A stretch of 64,000 nucleotides of DNA. It comes from Paenibacillus phytorum (GTDB taxonomy: Bacteria; Bacillota; Bacilli; Paenibacillales; NBRC-103111). The DNA is taken from assembly GCF_013141715.1 (NCBI RefSeq), contig NZ_WHOA01000116.1, positions 34,474-98,473 on the forward strand. Direction: 5' to 3'. The notes under the pieces are model-generated. The model saw only the letters and a program-made list of their open reading frames with translations. It searched no databases and was not told the origin of the DNA. Position 1 is the first letter of the stretch, and each line of letters begins with the position of its first letter. Shown piece by piece: positions 17,044 to 24,747 of this stretch. Both the position numbers and the translations under genes were made by a program.

Positions 17044-17562
17044 TTATTGGTTAAACCTCGTTACCGTCGCAATTCCTTTATTCATGTGCAAAACGACGAC
17101 CTTCGTCCCCTTCGGAATGGACTCCCCATTCTCAGATCGAACACTGATGGAACGCGTAGTGCCATGCATCACAAACATCATTTCGCCCGTCCCCTTCCCA
17201 TTAATCGGCACAGACAGCTTCCCTAACTGACCACTCAGATCAAAATCGCTCTCTTTCATGCTGTGGTCATGCTTATAAATAACTTTGGCGTAGAGAAGGA
17301 AGAAGAGCCATCCTACGAAGAGACCGGCACCGATTGCGATAAGCAGAATGAGCAAACTACTTGTCATCCCAACTTGATTCAGCATATACCCCATGCCGCC
17401 AAACACCGTCAAACTAGCTAATATGGAAGATAAGTTAAAAAAAGACGGTCCACCATGGGCATGAGCTGCCCCGTTATCCGCATGAAACTCACCGCCAAAA
17501 AACGTAACAAGTACCGTGAGTACAAGGCCTACAAAGAAACATATGGCAAACAACGTCATCAT
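17044..17562 (-). CDS. yuaF: NfeD-like membrane protein YuaF
   Basis: The usual partner of flotillin. It has an N-terminal helix, a short external His/Gly loop (NGAAHAHGGPSFF), two further helices (SSILASLTVFGGMGYML; LLILLIAIGAGLFVGWLFFL) and a C-terminal OB-type barrel (LGKLSVPINGKGTGEMMFV; GTKVVVLHMNKGIATV). It is the truncated NfeD form, without the serine-protease domain. The ATG at 17562 has AGGAGG nine bases upstream; a TTG six bases earlier is too close to that site. A short hairpin repeat sits right above the ribosome site (17580-17612). Confidence 0.9.
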   Translation of the reverse strand: MMTLFAICFFVGLVLTVLVTFFGGEFHADNGAAHAHGGPSFFNLSSILASLTVFGGMGYMLNQVGMTSSLLILLIAIGAGLFVGWLFFLLYAKVIYKHDHSMKESDFDLSGQLGKLSVPINGKGTGEMMFVMHGTTRSISVRSENGESIPKGTKVVVLHMNKGIATVTRFNQ

Positions 17563-17579
17563 AGACAATTACCTCCTAA

Positions 17580-17612
17580 GAGTTTTGCTTTAGCAAATTT
17601 ACCTTGTACGCA
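17580..17612 (-). repeat. Copy of a hairpin repeat placed directly upstream of a ribosome site
   Basis: TTTGCTAAAGCAAA, then ACTCTTAGGAGG on the minus strand. The same hairpin-plus-ACTC-plus-AGGAGG arrangement occurs before glgD at 37493-37570. Confidence 0.55.
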
Positions 17613-17761
17613 GTACGCCTTATAAATATAGACGAATTTGGTAATAAAAGGTTTCGCCCAAAAAAAATATACTCATAACAGCGAATCCTTCAGCTTTATT
17701 TCGCGTATAATCATTGAACGTCTTTTACTATTTTTATTAAACCTAAGGAGTAGATTATCAC

Positions 17762-19327
17762 ATGCACAAAAAGAAATTGACTTGGTGGATCTCCGCCGCA
17801 ATGGTTCTATTGATGTTTACTTTATCAGGCTGCCAGGCTGTGCAAGGATTAGACCTTGCTGGGGCGATTCAGAATGACTGGGCCGTGAAGTCCTCAGAAT
17901 CCAAAGGCACCTTGCAGCTCGAGTTTGTGCCTGGCGACACTTCTAAGCTATCCACTGAGGAGCAGAAGGCACTAACCGCTCTGCAAAACGTGAAAATCGA
18001 ACTCACCAATGTGAAAACACAAGATGCACAGCACCTTTCGGCAGATGGTACGATTACATACAGTAAAGGCACAATTCCTTTCAAACTTGCAACTGAGGGC
18101 ACCAAGTTCATTTTGAGTGTCGAGGGCGCGAAGAAACCGATTGTTTTCGATGTCTTAGGAGGTTCTAATTTATCGTTTACTAAACTGTTACCCGCAGCTG
18201 TGCAAGAACAGTTCGGCAACAAAATTGCAGATATTAAATCTGCGATTATTGGACTTATTTTAGCTAATACGCCTAATCCGTCGAACATATCTGTCACACC
18301 TGTCACGGATAAAGTAAATGGCGAGTCCCTGTCTCTGCAAAAAGCGCATATCGAGCTTAGCGGCACGGAACTGGCTTCCCTTCTCAAAAAGCTGCTGAGT
18401 AATGTTCTCGCTGATGAAGCTGGATTGAAAGAATTGATCAGCCAATTGTACGATGCCCTCTCACCAATTATTGAGGAGCAAATCAAGGGCGGATCTACCG
18501 ACTTTTCTCTAAAGATTTTAAGTAATAAACAGTTAGCTGTTGGACTTGTCTACCCACCTGTTCAAGATTTTCTGAAGAAAACAGCTGCGTCCTTGGATAA
18601 AATGATTGCCGGGGATGCTTTGGGCGAGCCGGGCATTTTGCCGATTCAGGATTTATTTAACAGCAAATCAGCCCTTCAAGCAGATATTTACACAGACGCT
18701 GACAAACAAGTTCGCAAGCAAAGCCTTGCGTTGAATGTTCCTCTTACGAATACGAGCTCAGGCATTGCTGCTCTCAAGCTGTCTTATGTAAGTGAGACGT
18801 GGAATATCAATAAGCCGGTCACGGCGAATACCATCAATATTTCTGACGGTGCGCTAAATGTAGGCATGGACGCTTCATCCATCTACAGCTTATTGAATAA
18901 CCTTGATAAGCAGTCTCTCATTTACAAGCTGCTCAAGGATGATTTGAAAGTAACGAAAAAAGAAGTCAATCTGAAGTTGAATGATGGTGCTTCCGGGGCT
19001 GAATCCGATACCCCACAGCCTTTTATTAATTCAGATAACAAAACGATGGTGCCTGTGAGATTTATTTCTGAAAAGCTTGGCGCTGAGGTTGGCTGGAACG
19101 GGAATCTTCAGCAAGTAACCATCAAGGACTTGTTAACAGGTGCGACGATTGTCCTGAAGCTAGACAGTAAGATCGCAAGTGTGAACGGCGCTTCTATCGA
19201 GTTGGAAAGTGCGGCTACGCTCCATAACGGATCCACTTTCGTACCGATTCGATTCATCGCGGAGCAGCTCGGAGGCAAAGTTTCATTCAATGACGATACA
19301 CGTGTAGTTACGATTAAACGCGACTAA
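17762..19327 (+). CDS. Lipoprotein with C-terminal copper-amine-oxidase-type stalk domain (paralog 1)
   Basis: A 521-residue surface lipoprotein. Signal peptide with lipobox LSGC (Cys about residue 22), then about 350 residues I cannot assign, rich in helix and polar strand. The C-terminal 100 residues are a stalk domain: PFINSDNKTMVPVRFISEKL, GAEVGWNGN, then a second copy STFVPIRFIAEQLGGKVSFN. This domain is common in Paenibacillus exported proteins and is thought to hold other domains off the surface; it has no oxidase chemistry. AAGGAG precedes the ATG, with TATAAT at 17706-17711. The gene at 20001 is a paralog over the full length with the same upstream signals. Confidence 0.82.
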   Translation: MHKKKLTWWISAAMVLLMFTLSGCQAVQGLDLAGAIQNDWAVKSSESKGTLQLEFVPGDTSKLSTEEQKALTALQNVKIELTNVKTQDAQHLSADGTITYSKGTIPFKLATEGTKFILSVEGAKKPIVFDVLGGSNLSFTKLLPAAVQEQFGNKIADIKSAIIGLILANTPNPSNISVTPVTDKVNGESLSLQKAHIELSGTELASLLKKLLSNVLADEAGLKELISQLYDALSPIIEEQIKGGSTDFSLKILSNKQLAVGLVYPPVQDFLKKTAASLDKMIAGDALGEPGILPIQDLFNSKSALQADIYTDADKQVRKQSLALNVPLTNTSSGIAALKLSYVSETWNINKPVTANTINISDGALNVGMDASSIYSLLNNLDKQSLIYKLLKDDLKVTKKEVNLKLNDGASGAESDTPQPFINSDNKTMVPVRFISEKLGAEVGWNGNLQQVTIKDLLTGATIVLKLDSKIASVNGASIELESAATLHNGSTFVPIRFIAEQLGGKVSFNDDTRVVTIKRD

Positions 19328-19445
19328 CCTGTTGAATTGACACGAGTTGGCGATACACCTTTTTTGGGCGGCTGAATAATCTAGTAGTGAACCTAGGCAA
19401 AAGCCTGCTGCTAAGCGCAGCCGCACGAAAAAGGAGCGAAACCGT

Positions 19446-19823
19446 ATGTATATGAATCCATCGCATCATCCTGTTCATCCTGTTCATCCTGTTCATCCTG
19501 TTCATCCTGTTCATCCCGGTCATCACGGGCCTCATGTTCTTTTCCAGGCAGATCCAAATTGGCAGCACATGTTAAGGCAGAAAAGAGATACGATCCAAGG
19601 TGCACTCCACCCTCATATCGGTCGTACTATTCGTGTCACAACGTTAGAAGGACATACGCATGAAGGTGTTTTGGTTAACGTGGATGGACACCATGCATAC
19701 CTTCAAGTGAATCCGCATGGGCATCCTCATGGCCAGCATAGACCCATCTATACGCCAGCTCAATACAACCAAATCATAACGCTTGTGCTCTTCGAACTAT
19801 TGGTTATCTTACTGCTTTCCTAA
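19446..19823 (+). CDS. His-rich protein with HPV repeats and a C-terminal membrane helix
   Basis: A 125-residue protein I cannot assign to a family. It starts with a tandem HPV tripeptide (five copies, encoded by an almost perfect 9-bp DNA repeat at 19468-19515), followed by HPGHHGPH. The middle, HPHIGRTIRVTTLEGHTHEG and VLVNVDGHHAYLQV, looks like a small Sm- or SH3-like barrel. The C-terminus is a hydrophobic helix (IITLVLFELLVILLLS) that may insert in the membrane. Strong ribosome site AAAAAGGAG. It lies between two paralogous lipoprotein genes and is probably cotranscribed with the first. The histidines invite metal binding, which is inference; a spore-coat role is another possibility. Confidence 0.7.
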   Translation: MYMNPSHHPVHPVHPVHPVHPVHPGHHGPHVLFQADPNWQHMLRQKRDTIQGALHPHIGRTIRVTTLEGHTHEGVLVNVDGHHAYLQVNPHGHPHGQHRPIYTPAQYNQIITLVLFELLVILLLS

Positions 19824-19825
19824 GA

Positions 19826-19876
19826 CAAAAGCTCGCTCTCATCAGGTCATTAAGACCTCTGAGAAGCGAGTTTTTC
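19826..19876 (+). terminator. Rho-independent terminator
   Basis: AAAAGCTCGCT, then AGGTC/GACCT, then AGCGAGTTTTT. A similar AAAAGCTCGC...GCGAGCTTTT hairpin ends the second lipoprotein gene. Confidence 0.85.
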
Positions 19877-20000
19877 TATTAGCGTATATTAAGCCATTGT
19901 AAAAATTTTCTAATCAAAGCGCATCTTTCCCTCTTTTTGTGCGTATAATCTATCACTGCTATTTTTTACTAGCTATTATATCTAAGGAGTAGATTTGTAG

Positions 20001-21596
20001 ATGCAAAGAAAGAGATTTACTTGGTGGATTTCCACTGCATTAGTTATTATGCTTTTGGCGTTAACGGGGTGTCAGGCTGTTCAAGGGCTAGATTTGGGGC
20101 AAGCTATTCAAAATAGTGCCAGCATTCAATCCGCCGAATCCAAAGGCTCGCTTCAAATGGACATCATCACAGGTAACACCGATGGCTTGTCCGCTGACGA
20201 GAAACGGATGATTGACGTCTTGCATCATGTGAACTTAGAGCTGAAGAGCGTTAAAATGCAAGATAAGCAGCACATCTCTGTAGATGGTGCTCTTATCTAC
20301 AGCAAAGGGTCTATCCCCTTCCAGCTCAACGTAAATGGGACGAAACTCACTATACATATCGAAGGTGCTAAGAAACCACTTTTCTTTGATCCGATGACGG
20401 CGCAAGCTGGCTTAGCTGGCTCATCTGCAGCACTATCATCCAATTTGCAGCAGCAGTTACTCAAGAAAGCAGAAGAATTATGGCCTGCATTGCTCAAATT
20501 CTTCTTAACCAATGCTCCGAATCCGGAACATTTCGCCGTATCTTCCGTGTCCGAGCCTGTGAATAGTGAAACACTTTCCATGCAAAAGGCCCACATAGAG
20601 ATTAAAGGTAATGAGCTCGTAGGCCTTCTGAAAGCATTCCTAACGAACATCCTTGCTGATGAAAAGGGAATGAAGGAATTGATTGGTCAGCTCTATGATG
20701 CATTGGTGCCTATTATTAAAGAAGAAATGAAAGCTTCCCCCTCTAAGAGTGGGTTAAATTCTGAATTGCCAGACCTTATGATGGCTTACCTTGATAACAA
20801 GACGTTAGCTGTTGAGTTTGTTTACACAACCATTCAGCAATTTCTTCGGAAAGCTCTCAACGAGTGGGATAAAAACATGCAGGACACACTTTCTTCTGTA
20901 TCCGACTCCCAAGTGAAAGCATTACTGAGTGATAAAACCATACTTAAAACAGACTTCTTCATCGATACCGATAAACAGATTCGCAAAGTAAATGCGGAGC
21001 TTACACTCCCCCTCACAGAGGTTAGTGCTGGAGTCAGTGCACTTAAATTTACTTATACCAGTGAAATATGGAATATCAATAAGCCTGTTACAGCAAGTGT
21101 AATTGATACCTCTGGCGGGGTATTGAACCTGAGCGAGGTATCAGCCAACAACGATTCCTTCCTAACCTATTTCAACAAAGATTCTAAGTTCTATTCCTTT
21201 CTGAGAGAAGATTTGAAAATAGCCAAAAAAGACATTCACTTGCTGATGAGTCAGGACGATGACGACTACGAGTTCGATTCCTCCCATCCTTTTATCAATG
21301 AGGATCAAGTGTCCATGGTGCCCGTTCGATTCATTTCGGAGAGACTGGGAGCTGAAGTGAAGTGGAATGCAGCCTCAAATCAAATCACAGTGAAAGACCA
21401 ACTTAACGACAAAACGATTATTCTGACACTTAACAGTAAAACAGCGAGTGTTAACGGATCATCTGTTCAATTGGACAGCGCCCCCATCCTGAAGAATGGC
21501 TCCACTTTCGTACCGCTTCGTTTTATAGCCGAGCAGCTTGGCTGTAAGGTTGGTTTCGATAATAAAACAGGTAGTGTAACCATTACCAGAGAATAG
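20001..21596 (+). CDS. Lipoprotein with C-terminal stalk domain (paralog 2)
   Basis: A full-length paralog of the product of 17762-19327. Shared stretches include TGCQAVQGLDL after the lipobox, TLSMQKAHIEIKGNEL, EIWNINKPVTA, and the C-terminal stalk domain SMVPVRFISERLGAEVKWN with STFVPLRFIAEQLGCKV. It is ten residues longer, mainly from small insertions in the middle. The start region is also duplicated: a TATAAT at 19944-19949 and the phrase TAAGGAGTAGATT before the ATG match the first gene. The pair therefore arose by duplication including promoter and ribosome site. The function is unknown; it should be a membrane-anchored surface protein. Confidence 0.82.
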   Translation: MQRKRFTWWISTALVIMLLALTGCQAVQGLDLGQAIQNSASIQSAESKGSLQMDIITGNTDGLSADEKRMIDVLHHVNLELKSVKMQDKQHISVDGALIYSKGSIPFQLNVNGTKLTIHIEGAKKPLFFDPMTAQAGLAGSSAALSSNLQQQLLKKAEELWPALLKFFLTNAPNPEHFAVSSVSEPVNSETLSMQKAHIEIKGNELVGLLKAFLTNILADEKGMKELIGQLYDALVPIIKEEMKASPSKSGLNSELPDLMMAYLDNKTLAVEFVYTTIQQFLRKALNEWDKNMQDTLSSVSDSQVKALLSDKTILKTDFFIDTDKQIRKVNAELTLPLTEVSAGVSALKFTYTSEIWNINKPVTASVIDTSGGVLNLSEVSANNDSFLTYFNKDSKFYSFLREDLKIAKKDIHLLMSQDDDDYEFDSSHPFINEDQVSMVPVRFISERLGAEVKWNAASNQITVKDQLNDKTIILTLNSKTASVNGSSVQLDSAPILKNGSTFVPLRFIAEQLGCKVGFDNKTGSVTITRE

Positions 21597-21607
21597 CTGA
21601 TCCTAAG

Positions 21608-21660
21608 CCAAAAGCTCGCCCTCATTCGGTCTATATGACTGGTGTGGAGCGAGCTTTTCT
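21608..21660. terminator. Bidirectional terminator
   Basis: AAAAGCTCGC and GCGAGCTTTT enclose a loop of about 30 bases with internal pairing. It separates the convergent lipoprotein and deaminase genes and touches the deaminase stop codon. Confidence 0.75.
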
Positions 21661-23015
21661 CATTGCTGAATGAATCTTTCGAATGAATCCTGACAATCTC
21701 TAGCTAATTTCTCCTCATCAGTTCCGACCAGTCTGCCGTTCTCGACAACAACCTTTCCATTCACAATTGTATAATCAACCGGACGTTTGAGTCCTACCGT
21801 ACCTAGCCACGACTTTGGATCAGTCAGAGTCCCCACAGCATCAATTTGATCTACACGCACCATGAACAAGTCTGCTGCCTTGCCAATCTCCAGCGAACCA
21901 ATGTCGCTTCTTCCTAATATTTCTGCTCCACCTCTGGTTGCTACCTTCAAGAGATCATATCCGGTCGGTGCCTGACTGCTAGACTGAAGTCTGTGCAAGA
22001 GATACGAAACTCGCAGTTCCTCTAACAGATTCGAGCCATCGTTTGAGGCGCTCCCATCAACAGCTAAGCCAACGGGAATCCCCATCGCAAGCATTTCGGG
22101 AACCCTGGCTATGCCGGACGAAAGCTTCATGTTCGAAATCGGGCAATGCGCGACTCCTGTTTTGGTATGTGCAAGCAGCTTCATTTCATCATCGTTAAAA
22201 TGTATACCATGCGCATACCACACATCGTGGCCTAACCAGCCGAGACTTTCCATGTAGGCCAAAGGCCTCATCCCGAAACGCTCGAGCGTGTAGGCTTCCT
22301 CGTTCTTCGTCTCAGCTAGATGCGTGTGCAGCCGCACGCCCTTGGATCTAGCGAGCTTCGCCGATTCAAGCATGATATCCGCGGATACGCTGAACGGTGA
22401 ACACGGAGCGAGCACTACCTGCCTCATTGAACCTGCGCTGGCATCGTGGTAGAGATCAATTAGCCTCTCACTATCGGCTAGAATCGTATCTATATCCTGA
22501 ACAACGCTCATGGGAGGCAGCCCTCCCTGATCCTTGCCTAGCGTCATGGATCCTCTCGATGCAACGAAACGGATACCAAGGCGCTCCGCGGCTTCGAACT
22601 GTTTATCTATAAAATGGGCACTATTTTGCTGTGGAAACACATAATGATGGTCGAAAACTGTCGTACAACCGTTCTTCATCAGATCCGCAATCCCCGTAAG
22701 CGAGCTATGGTACACGGCGTCTGGCGTAATCCCTTTCCAAATTTCGTAGAGATAACGCAGCCAGTCGAATAACTCCAGCTTCTGCACCTGCGGCAGATTG
22801 CGCGTGAACGTTTGATATAAATGATGATGCACGTTAATGAGACCGGGATACACGAACATCTGTGACGCATCAATCACCTGTTCTGCCTCATACAAGTCCT
22901 TCCCCATCTTCACTATCCGATTGTCTTCAATCAGGATATTCGCCTGTTCCAGCACACGATCCTCCGCATCCACCGTTACAATTGCTTTTGCACCACGAAT
23001 CAACAATGAACCCAT
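21660..23015 (-). CDS. Amidohydrolase, probably 8-oxoguanine or related purine deaminase
   Basis: A 451-residue metal-dependent deaminase of the COG0402 group. Metal and catalytic landmarks: PGLINVHHHLYQTFTRN (first HxH), DHHYVFP, RGSMTLGKDQGGLPP, LAPCSPFSV, HTHLAE (His ligand and Glu acid), AHGIHF and VDGSASNDGSNL (Asp ligand). The HHLYQTxTR, DHHYVFP and RGSM motifs are those I associate with 8-oxoguanine deaminase (EC 3.5.4.32) rather than with guanine deaminase or TrzN-like hydrolases. The leader carries a purine riboswitch and terminator, so expression is tied to a purine. GAGGAGGAAGATGG lies before the ATG. It is single. Substrate is inference; other oxopurines are possible. Confidence 0.8.
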   Translation of the reverse strand: MGSLLIRGAKAIVTVDAEDRVLEQANILIEDNRIVKMGKDLYEAEQVIDASQMFVYPGLINVHHHLYQTFTRNLPQVQKLELFDWLRYLYEIWKGITPDAVYHSSLTGIADLMKNGCTTVFDHHYVFPQQNSAHFIDKQFEAAERLGIRFVASRGSMTLGKDQGGLPPMSVVQDIDTILADSERLIDLYHDASAGSMRQVVLAPCSPFSVSADIMLESAKLARSKGVRLHTHLAETKNEEAYTLERFGMRPLAYMESLGWLGHDVWYAHGIHFNDDEMKLLAHTKTGVAHCPISNMKLSSGIARVPEMLAMGIPVGLAVDGSASNDGSNLLEELRVSYLLHRLQSSSQAPTGYDLLKVATRGGAEILGRSDIGSLEIGKAADLFMVRVDQIDAVGTLTDPKSWLGTVGLKRPVDYTIVNGKVVVENGRLVGTDEEKLARDCQDSFERFIQQ

Positions 23016-23047
23016 CCCATCTTCCTCCTCAACGTAAATGAGGAAAC

Positions 23048-23108
23048 CAAAAAAATCCTAACAACAAACACAATATATGAGCATATATTGTGTTCGTAGT
23101 TAGGATTT
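23048..23108 (-). terminator. Riboswitch-controlled terminator
   Basis: AAATCCTAAC pairs with GTTAGGATTT, TACG with TGTT (partly), and AACACAATATATG with CATATATTGTGTT around a CT loop, followed by T7: a nearly perfect hairpin of about 27 pairs. Its 5' arm is the 3' part of the aptamer (P3' strand, J3/1 and P1' strand), so aptamer and terminator exclude each other. Confidence 0.85.
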
Positions 23109-23155
23109 AGGTTCCCAGTAGAGCCCCCGAACCGAATTATCGAGGTTATACGAAC
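23092..23155 (-). promoter_or_regulatory. Purine riboswitch aptamer (guanine-like, variant binding pocket)
   Basis: On the minus strand: P1 GTTCGTA with TACGAAC; J1/2 TAA; P2 CCTCGA with TCGGGG; L2 contains the GG and L3 the CC that form the kissing loops; J3/1 ACTAC carries a C at the specificity position (74 in xpt numbering), the guanine type. Deviations: J2/3 reads GCTCTAC, one base shorter than the usual GTYTCTAC, the gap falling at positions 47-49 in the ligand pocket; L3 is also one base short. It lies 77 bases upstream of the deaminase start. Confidence 0.82.
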
Positions 23156-23400
23156 TATGAAGTTGTGTCTTACGGCTTACAATTAGCCCCAGTATAGAGC
23201 AGAAAATGGCGGCAAGTCAATACTTATCAACGCAATGACTTTGTGATAAATTTTTCGATCAATGAATTTTTAGTAAAAATGGAATAAGCTCCCCTATAAA
23301 TGGATATATTATCAAAGCTGCGTTAACAAGCTATCGGGATCTACGTGGTCTTCGGAAACAGGAGCGCAGGCACAAATTATTGTTGGAGGTTTTTGTATAC

Positions 23401-23601
23401 ATGGAAACAGGCACGGTTAAATGGTTTAACGCAGAAAAAGGTTTTGGTTTCATTGAAATGGAAGGCGGCAAAGATGTCTTCGTTCACTTCAGCGCTATTA
23501 CTGGGGAAGGCTTCAAAAGCTTGGATGAAGGCCAAAGCGTACAGTTTGAAGTTGTTCAAGGTAACCGCGGACCGCAAGCTGAAAATGTAGTCAAGCTGTA
23601 G
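23401..23601 (+). CDS. Cold-shock protein, CspA/CspB family
   Basis: A 66-residue single cold-shock domain that binds single-stranded RNA and DNA and melts RNA structure. The RNA-binding motifs are intact: [15 protein letters not shown] (RNP1 KGFGFI) and DVFVHFSAI (RNP2 VFVHF), with the end [18 protein letters not shown] lies ten bases before the ATG; a TTG 21 bases upstream is in frame but lies within the ribosome site. It is followed after 65 bases by a ydjO-type gene, a common cold-inducible pair in bacilli. The upstream 150 bases could be a structured cold-shock leader, but I see no clear hairpin. Confidence 0.95.
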   Translation: METGTVKWFNAEKGFGFIEMEGGKDVFVHFSAITGEGFKSLDEGQSVQFEVVQGNRGPQAENVVKL

Positions 23602-23666
23602 TCCTTCACCACATATTGCTTTAACTGCTTGCGAGTCTGAGTCTACTATGACAAGGAGGAGTTCGA

Positions 23667-23867
23667 TTGTACTTTTCAAAGAAATCGTTGGAACCTGTCC
23701 CCGAGGAGCAAACCAGCATCTGGACCTGCAGCACCGAACAGTGCTCATGCTGGATGAGAGATAATTTTTCATTCGCTGATAGTCCTGCATGTCCAATTTG
23801 CAATTCATCCATGGTCAAGGATTTAAAGATGCTCCCAACCTTATCGAACACAAGCAGCAGGCGATGA
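23667..23867 (+). CDS. ydjO: Cold-inducible YdjO-family zinc-ribbon-like protein
   Basis: A 66-residue protein matching the YdjO family: SIWTCSTEQCSCWMRDNFSF, then PACPICNSSM, then KMLPTLSN. The four cysteines (CxxxxC and CPxC) should bind one zinc ion; the WMRDNF motif is diagnostic. The start is TTG with AAGGAGGAG six bases upstream. It lies downstream of the cold-shock gene on the same strand, and a terminator follows, so the two form a cold-induced operon. Molecular function is not known. Confidence 0.88.
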   Translation: MYFSKKSLEPVPEEQTSIWTCSTEQCSCWMRDNFSFADSPACPICNSSMVKDLKMLPTLSNTSSRR

Positions 23868-23896
23868 ATGCAAGAAGGTAGCAATTGATTTCAAGA

Positions 23897-23939
23897 GAAA
23901 CCCTCGCGTCTCCGAATGGAGGCGTTTAGGGTTTTTTTG
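23897..23939 (+). terminator. Rho-independent terminator
   Basis: AAACCCT, CG-CTCC, GAAT, GGAG-CG and AGGGTTT pair, with T7 following. It ends the csp-ydjO operon. Confidence 0.9.
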
Positions 23940-23961
23940 TTTTTATTTTTGCATGAGGTAA

Positions 23962-23997
23962 AATAAACGGCTACGCCGTCTTATACTTTCTTATCTA
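23962..23997 (+). repeat. Deleted copy D of the dispersed hairpin repeat
   Basis: ATAAACGGCTACGCCGTC joined directly to TTATACTTTCTTATCTA. The two ends of the 92-bp element are present and the middle is missing. Confidence 0.55.
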
Positions 23998-24003
23998 CAC
24001 AGA

Positions 24004-24036
24004 AAAGAGACTCCTTGAAGGAGTCCCCTTTTTAAG
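24004..24036 (-). terminator. Rho-independent terminator
   Basis: GGGGACTCCTT and AAGGAGTCTC pair on the minus strand, with T4 following. It ends the DUF1328/YflT-like pair. Confidence 0.85.
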
Positions 24037-24042
24037 GTTTTA

Positions 24043-24423
24043 TCATAAAATAGTGCGTTGAAAATCTTGGCCATTATATTCCCTAACTTCCGTTGAAGGG
24101 GTAGCCAGAACAAGGATTTTCCCTTTATCCAGCTCACTTTCCAAACGACCGGCCTCCACTTCTGGCACACCGAGTGCTCTCATCTTCGCCCGCAGCTCAT
24201 CGCCGCGAGAACGGAACAGATTAGCGATAGACGTCAGCACCCCCTCTTCAGCCATGGTGATCTGCTCAGCTCCCGTATAGTTAGCGACGTAATCAGTACC
24301 TTCAGCACTATGGGTCAGCACATAAATATGCTCTCGCTCAAAGCCTTCTCTGTACAATTGCTGCACTTTATTCTGTGCCTCTTGAAGATTCGATGTCACA
24401 CTCACTCTGGTATAAGTATTCAT
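24043..24423 (-). CDS. General stress protein 17M-like (YflT domain)
   Basis: A 126-residue protein with the heat-induced YflT domain: MNTYTRVSVTSNLQEAQNKV, then EGFEREHIYVLTHS, then a helix with IANLFRSRGDELRAKMRALG and a strand GKILVLAT. The pattern (YEAM-like start, Gly-x-x-x-x-I-Y-V-L, later GVPEVEAGRLESEL) is that of small SigB-controlled proteins of bacilli; the mechanism is unknown. GAGGAGG lies before the ATG at 24423, although the frame stays open to 24666 because it overlaps the DUF1328 gene in another frame. It is cotranscribed with that gene behind a SigB-like promoter. Confidence 0.85.
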   Translation of the reverse strand: MNTYTRVSVTSNLQEAQNKVQQLYREGFEREHIYVLTHSAEGTDYVANYTGAEQITMAEEGVLTSIANLFRSRGDELRAKMRALGVPEVEAGRLESELDKGKILVLATPSTEVREYNGQDFQRTIL

Positions 24424-24479
24424 GGTATTTCCTCCTCTTTGGCTATTATTTATTGGGTTAGTGATGTATGAAACTTTTG

Positions 24480-24644
24480 CTAAAAGCCTCTTCGTCTTCC
24501 GAAAATCAAGGATACGACGAACATAATCAGGAATACGAAGAATAAGACTTTGGCAATCCCTACCGCTGCTGAGACAATCCCGAAAAATCCAAAAACACCG
24601 GCTACAAGCGCAATGATTAGAAACATAATTGCCCAACCTAACAT
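24480..24644 (-). CDS. DUF1328 small membrane protein (YtjA-like)
   Basis: A 54-residue protein that is nearly all membrane. It starts [20 protein letters not shown], continues [20 protein letters not shown] and ends [10 protein letters not shown], which is the DUF1328 signature (first helix with [14 protein letters not shown], second helix, short basic tail). GAGAGGGTG precedes the ATG. It is 57 bases upstream of the YflT-like gene and read in a different frame from it. A SigB-type promoter lies 54 bases upstream. Members are stress-inducible in several bacteria; function unknown. Confidence 0.88.
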   Translation of the reverse strand: MLGWAIMFLIIALVAGVFGFFGIVSAAVGIAKVLFFVFLIMFVVSLIFGRRRGF

Positions 24645-24697
24645 AGGAAACACCCTCTCTTATCATCGAATATTGGTTGTTCTTGCTATGTTATCTA

Positions 24698-24723
24698 TTA
24701 ACCACTTCGCCTAGTAATGAAAC
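24698..24723 (-). promoter_or_regulatory. SigB-type promoter for DUF1328-yflT
   Basis: On the minus strand, GTTTCA, a 14-bp spacer, then GGTTAA. The consensus is GTTT, 12-15 bp, GGGTAT. The same form with 14-bp spacing precedes ytxH, dps and the rsb operon. Confidence 0.6.
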
Positions 24724-24747
24724 ACTTTTCAGTTGAAAAATAGGACA

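Noticed and set aside
23160..23400. Second riboswitch or cold-shock thermosensor before the csp gene
   Set aside because: I could not find a stable conserved fold on the plus strand; a long leader is possible but unsupported.
24424..24666. N-terminal extension of the YflT-like protein
   Set aside because: The frame is open only because it overlaps the DUF1328 gene in another frame; a strong ribosome site fixes the start at 24423.
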